From: Actinomycetes bacterium
GTDB taxonomy: Bacteria > Actinomycetota > Acidimicrobiia > Acidimicrobiales > RAAP-2
Length of the DNA: 5,290 bases
Reading direction: 5' to 3'
Assembly: GCA_021849765.1 (NCBI GenBank)
Contig: JAJZSM010000040.1
Location: 4,832 to 10,121 of the forward strand
A program made the position numbers and the translations under genes. Of the stretch, positions 1-5,290 are shown in pieces. The stretch's first letter is position 1. Each line of letters begins with the position of its first letter. Under the pieces are notes generated by a model. That model made no database searches, was not told where the DNA came from, and worked only from the letters and a program-made list of their open reading frames with translations.

Positions 1-1
1 A

Positions 2-613
2 CTCAGACCACACGGACCCGCCCGCTACCTGCAGGCCGTGCGCTTCCGTGCCTATGAACTAACATTGATTGAGTCGACCGACACGTGGCTAGTACGGCGA
101 ACGTCGTTTCGCCTCGTGGAGGGCGCGTCGTGGCCACACCTGGGCGACGTCGTATCCCTCACGACGTGGTGTAGCGGTTCGGGCGCGGCGTGGGCCGAAC
201 GCCGCACGGACGTCGCCCATGGCGGTCACGTCACGATCGAGACCGTCGCCCTTTGGGTCCCCGTTGGACCCTCGGGCCGGCCGGTGCGCGTCGGGTCGCC
301 GTTCTATGACGTCTATGGCGAGGGCGCTCGGCGGCGGATCGGGGGCCGTATCGAGCGTCACGAGCCGGGACCGGACGCGGATCGCCGTCCGTGGCCCCTG
401 CGGCGAACCGACCTCGACGTCGTCGGTCACGTGAACAACGCGGCGCTGTGGTCACCCCTGGTCGAGGTCGCTTCGGGCCCGGTGCGCTTCGGGTCGGTGT
501 CGTATCACGGTTCGGTCGAGTTCGGCGATGAGGTCACCCTGGTGTCTCAGGACACCCGATGGTGGCTAACCGTGGATCAGCTCGTCCGCGTCGCTGGTGA
601 ATTTCGACGTTGA
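2..613 (+). CDS. Acyl-ACP thioesterase-like hotdog protein (5' end missing)
   Basis: The reading frame is open from the window edge to the TGA at 611-613, giving 203 residues without a visible true start. The GTG at 38 is an internal valine: the codons before it read GPARYLQAV, which resembles the early 'ARYLQDVA' stretch of acyl-ACP thioesterases. Next come the 'TWLVRRTSFRL' and 'GDVVSLTTW' segments typical of the first hotdog domain. The second domain opens with LRRTDLDVVGHVNNAALW; its HVNN (bases 428-439) matches the conserved active-site Asn region of FatA/FatB-type enzymes, and SYHGSVEFGDEVTL matches the next strand. Family members hydrolyse acyl-ACP to release free fatty acids in the cytosol; the acyl length preference cannot be read here. 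Probably 30-50 residues are missing. The C-terminus ends naturally after the last strand, although its final 48 bp overlap the convergent transporter gene. Family is fairly sure, exact substrate unknown. Confidence 0.8.
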   Translation, partial: LRPHGPARYLQAVRFRAYELTLIESTDTWLVRRTSFRLVEGASWPHLGDVVSLTTWCSGSGAAWAERRTDVAHGGHVTIETVALWVPVGPSGRPVRVGSPFYDVYGEGARRRIGGRIERHEPGPDADRRPWPLRRTDLDVVGHVNNAALWSPLVEVASGPVRFGSVSYHGSVEFGDEVTLVSQDTRWWLTVDQLVRVAGEFRR

Positions 614-1462
614 CGGTGCTTGACTGGTGGCGATCACGCTGCCGATGAGGACCAGGGGGAACCCCATGAGTATCCCCGTCGTGAGTGGCTCGCTGAGGAA
701 CGTCACTCCGAGTACGACCGCCAACGCAGTGTTCACGTAGGTCACGACGACACTGCGCGTGGAGCCGACCTCCTTCACGAGTTCGAAGAACGTGACGAAG
801 GCAGCCGCGGTGCACGCCACGGCGAGGATCGCGACGGATTCCCACGTCTGGTGGTCGACGTGGTGGGGCCAGTGCGCGATGCTCCAGGGCAGCCACGAGA
901 TGGCGACCACACCCGTGGCGCCGGCCACGACGGCAATCCCGGGCACGGCCGTGAGCTTGGTGGCCAGGATGATCGGTCCGAACGTGTAGCCGACCGCGAC
1001 GACCAGCATTACGCCGATCCAACCGATTGAGCCGCCGTGGATCCCGAGTCCGACGAGGAGTGCGACGCCCAACGCACCGATGACGAGCCCGCCCAGGCGT
1101 CGACGACTGATGTGCTCGTCGCTGCGTCGAACGCGCTGGGCGACCACGGAGAACAGTGGTACCGCACAGATCAGCAGGCTCGTGAGTGAGCTCGTGATGT
1201 GACGTTCCGCACTCGCCATCAGATACCAGGGCACGCCAAATTCGACGAACGCGAAGACAACGATCCACCAGAAGTTCCGCACGATGGCGCGGAATTGACC
1301 ACGCGCGATCACGAGTGGCAGGAGCAGCAGTGAGGCCGGTCCGGTGCGCCCAAGGACCAACACGCCGGGGTCGAGTTGGCGAACGGCCACTCTGATCAGC
1401 AGATAGGGGATCCCCCACAGAACCGCCATTGTCACAAAGAGCAGCCAGCCGCGCCGAGACAT
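566..1462 (-). CDS. EamA/DMT-superfamily membrane transporter
   Basis: This 298-residue, very hydrophobic protein has about ten predicted membrane segments, roughly at residues 6-25, 33-52, 66-83, 90-108, 122-140, 147-167, 175-195, 208-227, 237-256 and 262-280. They form two EamA repeats of five helices, the usual drug/metabolite transporter layout and length. The second repeat carries the characteristic late pattern FFELVKEVGSTRSVVV then VNTALAVVLGVTFLSEPLT, with the family's short acidic 'SEPLT' loop before the last helix. A hydrophilic tail of about 18 residues (SKFTSDADELIHG) is encoded opposite the 3' end of the thioesterase gene. Members export amino acids, metabolites or drugs across the inner membrane; the substrate cannot be inferred. 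It is divergent from argC with only 65 bp between the starts, so shared regulation and an amino-acid link are possible but unproven. The ATG at 1460-1462 is chosen because it immediately precedes helix 1. No strong Shine-Dalgarno is visible, only a weak GGTAGG. Confidence 0.88.
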   Translation of the reverse strand: MSRRGWLLFVTMAVLWGIPYLLIRVAVRQLDPGVLVLGRTGPASLLLLPLVIARGQFRAIVRNFWWIVVFAFVEFGVPWYLMASAERHITSSLTSLLICAVPLFSVVAQRVRRSDEHISRRRLGGLVIGALGVALLVGLGIHGGSIGWIGVMLVVAVGYTFGPIILATKLTAVPGIAVVAGATGVVAISWLPWSIAHWPHHVDHQTWESVAILAVACTAAAFVTFFELVKEVGSTRSVVVTYVNTALAVVLGVTFLSEPLTTGILMGFPLVLIGSVIATSQAPSTSKFTSDADELIHG

Positions 1463-1468
1463 GTCGCC

Positions 1469-1498
1469 AGCCTACCGGGGAATCACAGATTTGCACAA
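1469..1498 (-). promoter_or_regulatory. Possible promoter for the EamA transporter
   Basis: On the minus strand a TAGGCT hexamer (1474-1469, TAnnnT type) ends six bases before the ATG, a spacing compatible with a leaderless transcript. A TTGTGC hexamer (1498-1493) lies 18 bp upstream of it as a candidate -35. The match is weak and the -10 is GC-rich, so this is tentative. The overlapping GGTAGG could instead act as a poor ribosome binding site. Confidence 0.35.
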
Positions 1499-1501
1499 AT
1501 C
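1488..1501. promoter_or_regulatory. Perfect 14-bp palindrome between the divergent genes
   Basis: GATTTGCACAAATC has perfect 6-bp arms around a 2-bp centre. It sits in the middle of the 65-bp divergent region and contains the candidate -35 elements of both promoters (TTGCAC forward, TTGTGC reverse). Such dyads are typical of repressor operators. ArgR is an obvious candidate ligand because it is encoded downstream, but the arms do not closely match the classical TGAAT half-site, so another dimeric regulator is equally possible. Confidence 0.5.
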
Positions 1502-1527
1502 CTCTCTCATGTGCATAAAATGACACT
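1491..1527 (+). promoter_or_regulatory. Candidate argC operon promoter, probably leaderless
   Basis: The hexamer TAAAAT (1516-1521) is a good actinobacterial TAnnnT -10 element in an otherwise GC-rich sequence. It ends six bases before the argC ATG, which puts the expected transcription start at or next to the start codon. A TTGCAC (1491-1496) 19 bp upstream is a candidate -35. No Shine-Dalgarno occurs before the ATG, which supports a leaderless mRNA, common in actinobacteria. Confidence 0.6.
1511..1526 (+). promoter_or_regulatory. Putative ArgR operator (ARG-box-like)
   Basis: The core TGCATAAAATGACA (1512-1525) matches 10 of 14 positions of an AhrC/ArgR-type box, TGAATAAAAATTCA (consensus recalled, not searched). 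It covers the candidate -10 of argC, so ArgR binding there would block transcription. A related sequence, TTGCACAAAT at 1491-1500, lies exactly 20 bp upstream of GTGCATAAAA (1511-1520) with 7 of 10 identical bases. That spacing is near the roughly 21-bp period of paired ARG boxes. The presence of argR in this operon supports autoregulation. Confidence 0.45.
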
Positions 1528-2538
1528 ATGCGCGTTGGAGTCATCGGAGCCACTGGGTACGCCGGGGCTGAGGTACTGCGACTCTGCCTCACCCACCCCG
1601 ACATGGAGGTGGTGGTGGCGACGGGCGAATCGAACGCCGGCAAGTCGGTGGCGAGCCACGTGCCCTCACTCGCCGCGCTGGCCCCGTCGATGGTCTACGC
1701 GCCGACCGAGGCGGCTCTCGACACCGATCTCGAAACGGTCTTCGTGGCGCTGCCCCACGGCCACAGTCAGCGAATTGTGCCCGATCTTTTGAAGGCGGGC
1801 GTCATGGTGGTGGACCTCGGCGCCGATTTCCGTCTGAGCGATCCCGCCGAGTACGAACACTGGTACGGCCACGCGCACGCGCGGCCCGATCTGCTGGCGC
1901 GGTCGCGCTACGGCCTGGTGGAGCGGCACCGGTCAGAGCTCGATGGTGCACAGCTCATCGCCGTGCCGGGCTGTTATCCCACGGCGACGTCGCTGGCGCT
2001 CGGTCCCTTCGTCGACGCCGGTGTCGTGGAGCGGCGCGGGATCGTCGTCAATGCCCTCAGCGGCGTGTCGGGTGCGGGTCGGGGGATCTCGGACCGGTTG
2101 CACTTCGCCCGCCTGGCATCCAACGCCGAGGCCTACGGCCTGTTGAACCATCGGCACACGCCCGAGATGCAACAGGAGCTCCGCGCGCAGCTGCTCTTCA
2201 CGCCGCACCTCGTGCCGGTCAGCCGAGGGATGCTGGTGAGCGCGTACGCACCCCTCGTCGATGGTGGCGCATTCGATCCGCTCGCCGTTTTGCACGAGGC
2301 CTACGACGATGACCCCTTCATGGTGGTATCGGCGGAGCCGCCGACGTTGAAGGACCCGGTCGGGAGCAACCTGTGCTTCGTGTCCGCGCGCGTTGATGAA
2401 CGCACCGGCTGGCTGCTTGCCATGAGTTCGATCGACAACCTGCTCAAGGGCGCGGCCGGCCAAGCGGTGCAGGCATGGAACGTCGCCATGGGACACGACG
2501 AGACCCTCGGTCTGCCGCGAAGCGGCGTGACGCCGTGA
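1528..2538 (+). CDS. argC: N-acetyl-gamma-glutamyl-phosphate reductase
   Basis: ArgC uses NADPH to reduce N-acetylglutamyl phosphate, the product of ArgB, to N-acetylglutamate semialdehyde in the cytosolic arginine pathway. The 336-residue protein is close to the usual length. The N-terminal Rossmann motif is VGVIGATGYAGAEVLRL (residues 3-19), followed by VFVALPHGHS (71-80) and VDLGADFRLSD (95-105). The catalytic cysteine is C149 in VPGCYPTA. SGVSGAGR (178-185) and the HRHTPEM segment (208-214) with the conserved substrate and acid/base histidine region follow, then the C-terminal dimerisation part. The ATG at 1528 is placed directly before the nucleotide-binding strand and seven bases after a -10-like TAAAAT, with no ribosome binding site, suggesting leaderless translation. 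It is the first gene of the arg operon; its TGA overlaps the argB start by 4 bp. No key residue is missing. Confidence 0.97.
   Translation: MRVGVIGATGYAGAEVLRLCLTHPDMEVVVATGESNAGKSVASHVPSLAALAPSMVYAPTEAALDTDLETVFVALPHGHSQRIVPDLLKAGVMVVDLGADFRLSDPAEYEHWYGHAHARPDLLARSRYGLVERHRSELDGAQLIAVPGCYPTATSLALGPFVDAGVVERRGIVVNALSGVSGAGRGISDRLHFARLASNAEAYGLLNHRHTPEMQQELRAQLLFTPHLVPVSRGMLVSAYAPLVDGGAFDPLAVLHEAYDDDPFMVVSAEPPTLKDPVGSNLCFVSARVDERTGWLLAMSSIDNLLKGAAGQAVQAWNVAMGHDETLGLPRSGVTP
2522..2536 (+). promoter_or_regulatory. Small hairpin over the argB start codon
   Basis: In the mRNA, GCGGC (2522-2526) can pair with GCCGU (2532-2536) around a GUGAC loop, with four G-C pairs and one G-U. The 3' arm contains the first two bases of the argB GTG. 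It could hide that start until ribosomes finishing argC open it, a translational coupling arrangement. A five-pair stem can easily occur by chance in GC-rich DNA. Confidence 0.25.
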
Positions 2539-3323
2539 GCCGGATCGTCATCAAACTCGGGGGGCACGCCCTCGATCGTCTTGACGCGGACTCACCGGTC
2601 CTGGTCGACCTCGCCAATGACATCGCGTCGATTCGGGCCACCGCGTCACCCGTCATCGTCCACGGGGGCGGTCCGCAGATCGCCTCGTTGCTCGAACGCG
2701 TCGGGCTCGTGAGCGAGTTCATCGATGGACTGCGCGTGACCGGACCCGAGACGATGGCGTACGTCGCGATGGCCTTGGGAATGGTGAACCTCCGGATCAC
2801 CGCCGCGCTGGCGAACGTGGGGCTTCCGGCCGTGGGGTTGAACGGGGTCGACGGGGCACTGGTGCGGGGAAAGGCCCGTGGTGGGCGGCTCGGACTGGTC
2901 GCCCACGAGATCCAGGTGGACGCGGATCTCGTCGAACAGCTGCTCGAGCGGGGTTGGACGCCGGTCGTCGGGCCGGTAGCGAGCGACGACGCGGGCGAAC
3001 TGCTCAACTGCAACGCCGATACGGTCGCCGGCTCACTCGCCGCTGCACTGGACGCAGACATGCTCGTGCTCCTGAGTGACGTGGACCAGCTCCGGGGCGA
3101 TCGTGACGACCCCGCGAGCGCCCTGGGATCGGTCACGGGTGCCCACGTGCGCTCGATGATGGCTGACGGCTCGATTCGCGACGGCATGATCCCCAAGATG
3201 CAGGCGGCGTTAGACGCGCTGGACGCCGGCGCCGCGCGTGTGGTGCTCGCTAATGGAACACGCCCGCACGCGTTGCTCGGGGTGCTGGACGGGACGAATC
3301 CGAGCACGGAGGTGAAGCGATGA
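2535..3323 (+). CDS. argB: Acetylglutamate kinase
   Basis: ArgB phosphorylates the gamma-carboxyl of N-acetyl-L-glutamate with ATP, the step before ArgC. From the GTG at 2535 the protein has 262 residues, close to E. coli ArgB (258). Amino acid kinase landmarks are all present: VIKLGG with Lys7, glycine loop HGGG (43-46), GLRVT with substrate Arg67, the N158-C-N160-A-D162 substrate/catalytic motif, LLSDVDQL (179-186) in the nucleotide site, and GMIPKMQAAL with Lys221. The GTG is preferred because it sits four residues before the first beta strand and overlaps the argC stop as GTGA. An ATG at 2475 would overlap argC by 64 bp and add a basic, unfamiliar extension. With this start the protein lacks the N-terminal helix of arginine-inhibited hexameric enzymes and has KLGG rather than KYGG. 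This suggests a dimeric, feedback-insensitive enzyme (inference). Its TGA overlaps argF by 4 bp. A LysZ-type kinase acting on carrier-bound substrate is less likely beside argC and argF. Confidence 0.93.
   Translation: MSRIVIKLGGHALDRLDADSPVLVDLANDIASIRATASPVIVHGGGPQIASLLERVGLVSEFIDGLRVTGPETMAYVAMALGMVNLRITAALANVGLPAVGLNGVDGALVRGKARGGRLGLVAHEIQVDADLVEQLLERGWTPVVGPVASDDAGELLNCNADTVAGSLAAALDADMLVLLSDVDQLRGDRDDPASALGSVTGAHVRSMMADGSIRDGMIPKMQAALDALDAGAARVVLANGTRPHALLGVLDGTNPSTEVKR
3308..3314 (+). promoter_or_regulatory. Strong ribosome binding site for argF
   Basis: GGAGGTG within the end of argB lies five bases before the argF ATG (3320). It is the best Shine-Dalgarno in the window, fixes the argF start, and allows argF to be translated independently of argB. 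Confidence 0.8.
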
Positions 3324-4237
3324 GTCGCCACGTCATCACGATCAGCGAGTTAGGCGACCGCGATCTGCACGCAATCCTCGACGCCGCTCGAGCGCCGCTC
3401 GATGATTCGCTCCTCGTGGGTCAGGGGGTGGCGCTGGTCTTTGAGCGTCCGAGCCTGCGCACCCGAGCGGCCTGTTCCAGCGCGGTGCACGAGCTCGGCG
3501 GCTACGTGACGTTCTTCGGCGACGACGAGATAGGTCTCGACAGTCGAGAGTCCGCCGAGGATGTGGGTCGCACGATCGACGCGCTCTATTCCGTGTGCGC
3601 CATGCGGATTCGACACCACTCGGTGTTTCATCGGATCCGTCGTGCGACCAAGGACCGGCTGTCGCTCGTTAACCTGCTGAGCGACGTCGCGCATCCGACC
3701 CAGGCCATCGCCGACGTGCTCACGATCGCCGACCATTTCGCCAAGGGAGATCCGGGGCAGTTGGCGGGGCTTCGCGTCGCGTACGTCGGCGACGCGACGA
3801 ACGTGACGCGATCACTGGCGGTGGCATTGACACGCCTGGGTGTCGAGGTCGTGGTTGGCGCTCCAGAGGGCTACCAGCTCACTGCGGGGACCGGCGAAGA
3901 CCCGTTGGCGCTCGAGGGGGCGAAGCTCCGGCTCACTTCGTCGGCCACCGAGGCCGTGCGCGGCGCTGACGTCGTGTACACCGACGCGTGGGTGTCGATG
4001 GGCTTCGAGGAAGAGACGCAACGGCGTCGCACGGACCTGGCCGACTTTCGAGTCGATGAGACGATGCTCGAAGGCGCGTCCCCGGACGCGGTCGTCCTGC
4101 ACTGTCTCCCGGCCCATCGCGGCGATGAGATCACCGACGCCGTGATGGACGGGCCGCGCTCGCTCGTGTGGCAGCAGGTGACGCACCGGCGCTCAGCGAT
4201 GATCGGTGCACTGCGATGGATAAAGGACGGTGAATGA
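3320..4237 (+). CDS. argF: Ornithine carbamoyltransferase
   Basis: OTCase joins carbamoyl phosphate and ornithine to give citrulline in the cytosol. The 305 residues match the usual length. The N-terminal carbamoyl-phosphate domain contains PSLRTR (44-49), LGGYVTFF (59-66), a RESAEDVGRTIDAL segment (76-89), IRHHS (97-101) and HPTQAIADVLTI (125-136). The C-terminal ornithine domain has YVGDATNV (155-162), TDAWVSMG (221-228), with the DxxxSMG ornithine loop, and HCLPAHRG (261-268). SMG and HCLPAHRG together point to ornithine rather than aspartate, acetylornithine or succinylornithine as substrate. Several normally conserved positions differ: STRTR is SLRTR, the GDxNNV pair is T160-N161, and the terminal NR(L/M)H motif is H289-R-R-S292, although the carbamoyl-phosphate arginine (R290) is kept. 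The protein may be a diverged but active form. Its start overlaps the argB stop as ATGA, and its stop overlaps the argR start. Confidence 0.94.
   Translation: MSRHVITISELGDRDLHAILDAARAPLDDSLLVGQGVALVFERPSLRTRAACSSAVHELGGYVTFFGDDEIGLDSRESAEDVGRTIDALYSVCAMRIRHHSVFHRIRRATKDRLSLVNLLSDVAHPTQAIADVLTIADHFAKGDPGQLAGLRVAYVGDATNVTRSLAVALTRLGVEVVVGAPEGYQLTAGTGEDPLALEGAKLRLTSSATEAVRGADVVYTDAWVSMGFEEETQRRRTDLADFRVDETMLEGASPDAVVLHCLPAHRGDEITDAVMDGPRSLVWQQVTHRRSAMIGALRWIKDGE
4222..4227 (+). promoter_or_regulatory. Ribosome binding site for argR
   Basis: AAAGGA near the end of argF lies six bases before the ATG at 4234 and nine before a second ATG at 4237. Both are usable spacings; the first gives the ATGA overlap that recurs in this operon. 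Confidence 0.6.
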
Positions 4238-4701
4238 TGACCAAGACGCAACGGCAACATCGGATCAACGAGCTCATCGAGCGTGAGGTGATCTCGACAG
4301 CCGCGCAGCTGGTCACTCGGCTCCAGTCCGAGGGAATCACTGCGACCCAGGCGACCGTCACCCGAGACCTCCAGGAGTTGGGCACCATCAAGGTGCGTGA
4401 CGAGCACGGTTCGAGGCGCATCGTGGTGGCGAGTTCCCCCAAGGTGAGCTCGCCACCTCTGGACCACCTACGACGCATGATGGGCGAGTGGGTGGTGTCA
4501 GTTGAAAGCTCGGCCAACCTGGTCGTACTGCGCACGCCACCGGGCTGTGCGCACGTGGTCGCGTCCGCCCTCGACCGAAGCGCCCTCGAGGGTGTGCTCG
4601 GCAGCGTGGCGGGTGACGACACGCTGCTCGTGATTGCCAGTGACGAACACGGGGGCGCGGCGATAGCCGCGAGCTTCCGCGAACTGGCTGGGTTGGAGTG
4701 A
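4234..4701 (+). CDS. argR: Arginine repressor ArgR/AhrC family
   Basis: ArgR is a hexameric DNA-binding protein that, when loaded with L-arginine, represses biosynthetic arg genes at ARG boxes. The 155 residues are the normal length (E. coli 156). Residues 1-70 form the winged helix-turn-helix domain: [10 protein letters not shown], then [16 protein letters not shown], then the recognition region [14 protein letters not shown] (37-50), followed by the wing [15 protein letters not shown] short linker rich in Ser and Pro leads to the C-terminal oligomerisation and arginine-binding domain: [20 protein letters not shown] (95-114) and GSVAGDDT (123-130), whose D128 and D129 correspond to the arginine-contacting aspartates of E. 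coli ArgR. Two successive ATGs (4234 and 4237) are possible starts; the first overlaps the argF stop. Its place inside the operon it should control implies autoregulation through the box upstream of argC. Confidence 0.96.
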   Translation: MMTKTQRQHRINELIEREVISTAAQLVTRLQSEGITATQATVTRDLQELGTIKVRDEHGSRRIVVASSPKVSSPPLDHLRRMMGEWVVSVESSANLVVLRTPPGCAHVVASALDRSALEGVLGSVAGDDTLLVIASDEHGGAAIAASFRELAGLE

Positions 4702-4714
4702 ACGAGATCTCGAG

Positions 4715-4720
4715 AAAGGA
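4715..4720 (+). promoter_or_regulatory. Ribosome binding site for argG
   Basis: AAAGGA in the 25-bp argR-argG gap lies six bases before the ATG at 4727. It favours that ATG over the in-frame GTG directly before it at 4724. Confidence 0.75.
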
Positions 4721-4726
4721 ACAGTG

Positions 4727-5290
4727 ATGACGAAGCGAGTGGTGCTGGCCTACAGCGGAGGTCTGGACACCTCCGTGGCAATCCGCTGGATGATGGAGGA
4801 GTGGGACGCCGAGGTTGTCTGTGTCTTGGTCGACGTGGGTCAGGACCCGGAAAGTTCAGAGAGTTTCGAAGACATCAAGCATCGGGCAATCGCGGCCGGG
4901 GCGATCGACTGCGTGGTGGTGGACGCCCGCGACGAGATGGCCGAGGCGTTCTGTGCGCCGGCGATCATGGCCAACGCCCGCTACGAGGGGAAGTACCCGT
5001 TGGTGTCTGCGCTCTCGCGTCCGGTGATTGTGCGCCACTTGGTGGATCAGGCTCGCAAGTTCAACGCGACCGCCGTGGCGCACGGGTGCACCGGAAAGGG
5101 CAATGACCAAGTTCGCTTCGAAGTCGGGACGCACGCCCTCGCCCCCGACCTCGAGGTCCTCGCGCCAGCGCGCAACTGGGGGATGACCCGAGCCGACTCG
5201 GTGGACTACGCCGAGAAGTGGGAGATCCCCATCCGCGCCACCAAGGAGAAGATCTATTCGATCGACGAGAACCTCTGGGGTCGGGCGATT
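4727..5290 (+). CDS. argG: Argininosuccinate synthase (3' end cut by window)
   Basis: ArgG condenses citrulline from ArgF with aspartate, using ATP, to form argininosuccinate. The frame stays open for 188 codons to the window edge, a little under half of the roughly 400 residues usual for the family. The N-terminus begins [16 protein letters not shown], with the N-type ATP pyrophosphatase P-loop SGGLDTS at residues 10-16. Then come [17 protein letters not shown] (83-99), covering the conserved citrulline/aspartate-site segment, and [14 protein letters not shown] (119-132), the second signature. [20 protein letters not shown] (145-164) and ENLWGR (181-186) follow, all as expected. It starts 25 bp after argR, the only non-overlapping junction in the operon, so a separate internal promoter is conceivable but none is evident. 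In related clusters argH commonly follows; that lies beyond this window. Confidence 0.97.
   Translation, partial: MTKRVVLAYSGGLDTSVAIRWMMEEWDAEVVCVLVDVGQDPESSESFEDIKHRAIAAGAIDCVVVDARDEMAEAFCAPAIMANARYEGKYPLVSALSRPVIVRHLVDQARKFNATAVAHGCTGKGNDQVRFEVGTHALAPDLEVLAPARNWGMTRADSVDYAEKWEIPIRATKEKIYSIDENLWGRAI

Noticed and set aside
38..40. GTG at 38 as the start of the thioesterase gene
   Set aside because: The frame continues open to the window edge and the upstream codons (GPARYLQAV) look like conserved family sequence, so the real start is outside the window.
534..1643. Long minus-strand frame of 369 codons spanning the transporter and the start of argC
   Set aside because: It is arginine-rich, low-complexity protein without any recognisable domain, and it runs in another frame of the clear EamA gene and across the argC promoter. 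It is a typical GC-rich shadow.
2475..2534. Upstream ATG start for argB
   Set aside because: It would overlap argC by 64 bp and add a basic 20-residue stretch unlike known ArgB N-termini. The GTG at 2535 gives the normal length and a 4-bp overlap.
2444..3331. Minus-strand frame of 295 codons opposite argB
   Set aside because: The product is Ser/Arg/Pro-rich with no motif, and it lies wholly opposite a well-supported kinase gene.
4703..4712. Palindrome CGAGATCTCG between argR and argG
   Set aside because: It is perfect, but with no loop it can form only a three-pair RNA stem. There is no T-run for a terminator and no second copy to suggest an operator.
4801..5106. Alternative plus-strand frame of 101 codons inside argG
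   Set aside because: It is a Gly/Arg-rich product in a different frame from the argG coding sequence, whose signatures run through the same bases.
1..5290. New defence, mobile or otherwise undescribed system
   Set aside because: All coding space is taken by recognisable housekeeping families. I saw no repeats in array, integrase, transposase, toxin-antitoxin or RNA-gene signature on either strand.

Overview
The window looks like chromosomal DNA from a high-GC Gram-positive bacterium, most likely an actinobacterium. I base this on G/C-rich third codon positions, GTG and TGA codon use, tightly overlapping genes, an arginine cluster with argR between argF and argG (a familiar actinobacterial arrangement), and a promoter placed so that argC would be transcribed without a leader. 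The style of ArgF and ArgB suggests a deep lineage such as Acidimicrobiia rather than Streptomyces or Mycobacterium, but that is an impression from memory and not a computed placement.

Layout. Positions 2-613 (+) hold the 3' part of an acyl-ACP thioesterase-like hotdog protein whose beginning lies outside the window. It converges on, and overlaps tail to tail by 48 bp with, a complete minus-strand EamA/DMT-family transporter (566-1462). A 65-bp divergent intergenic region (1463-1527) follows, carrying a perfect 14-bp palindrome and promoter-like elements facing both ways. From 1528 to the window edge runs a plus-strand arginine operon: argC (1528-2538), argB (2535-3323), argF (3320-4237), argR (4234-4701) and the first 188 codons of argG (4727 onward). 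The first four genes are joined by 4-bp start/stop overlaps; argG follows argR after 25 bp and has its own ribosome binding site.

Together ArgB and ArgC phosphorylate and reduce N-acetylglutamate to its semialdehyde, ArgF makes citrulline from ornithine, and ArgG makes argininosuccinate. ArgR is the arginine-sensing repressor, probably acting on an operator overlapping the argC promoter. The genes for the aminotransferase (argD) and for ornithine release (argJ or argE) are not in the cluster and must be elsewhere if the pathway is complete. No gene-free stretch exceeds 65 bp.

I found no RNA gene, mobile element, CRISPR array or evidence of a new multi-gene system. The points most worth checking are the shared divergent promoter, the ArgB form lacking the arginine-sensing N-terminal helix, and unusual substitutions in conserved ArgF motifs.
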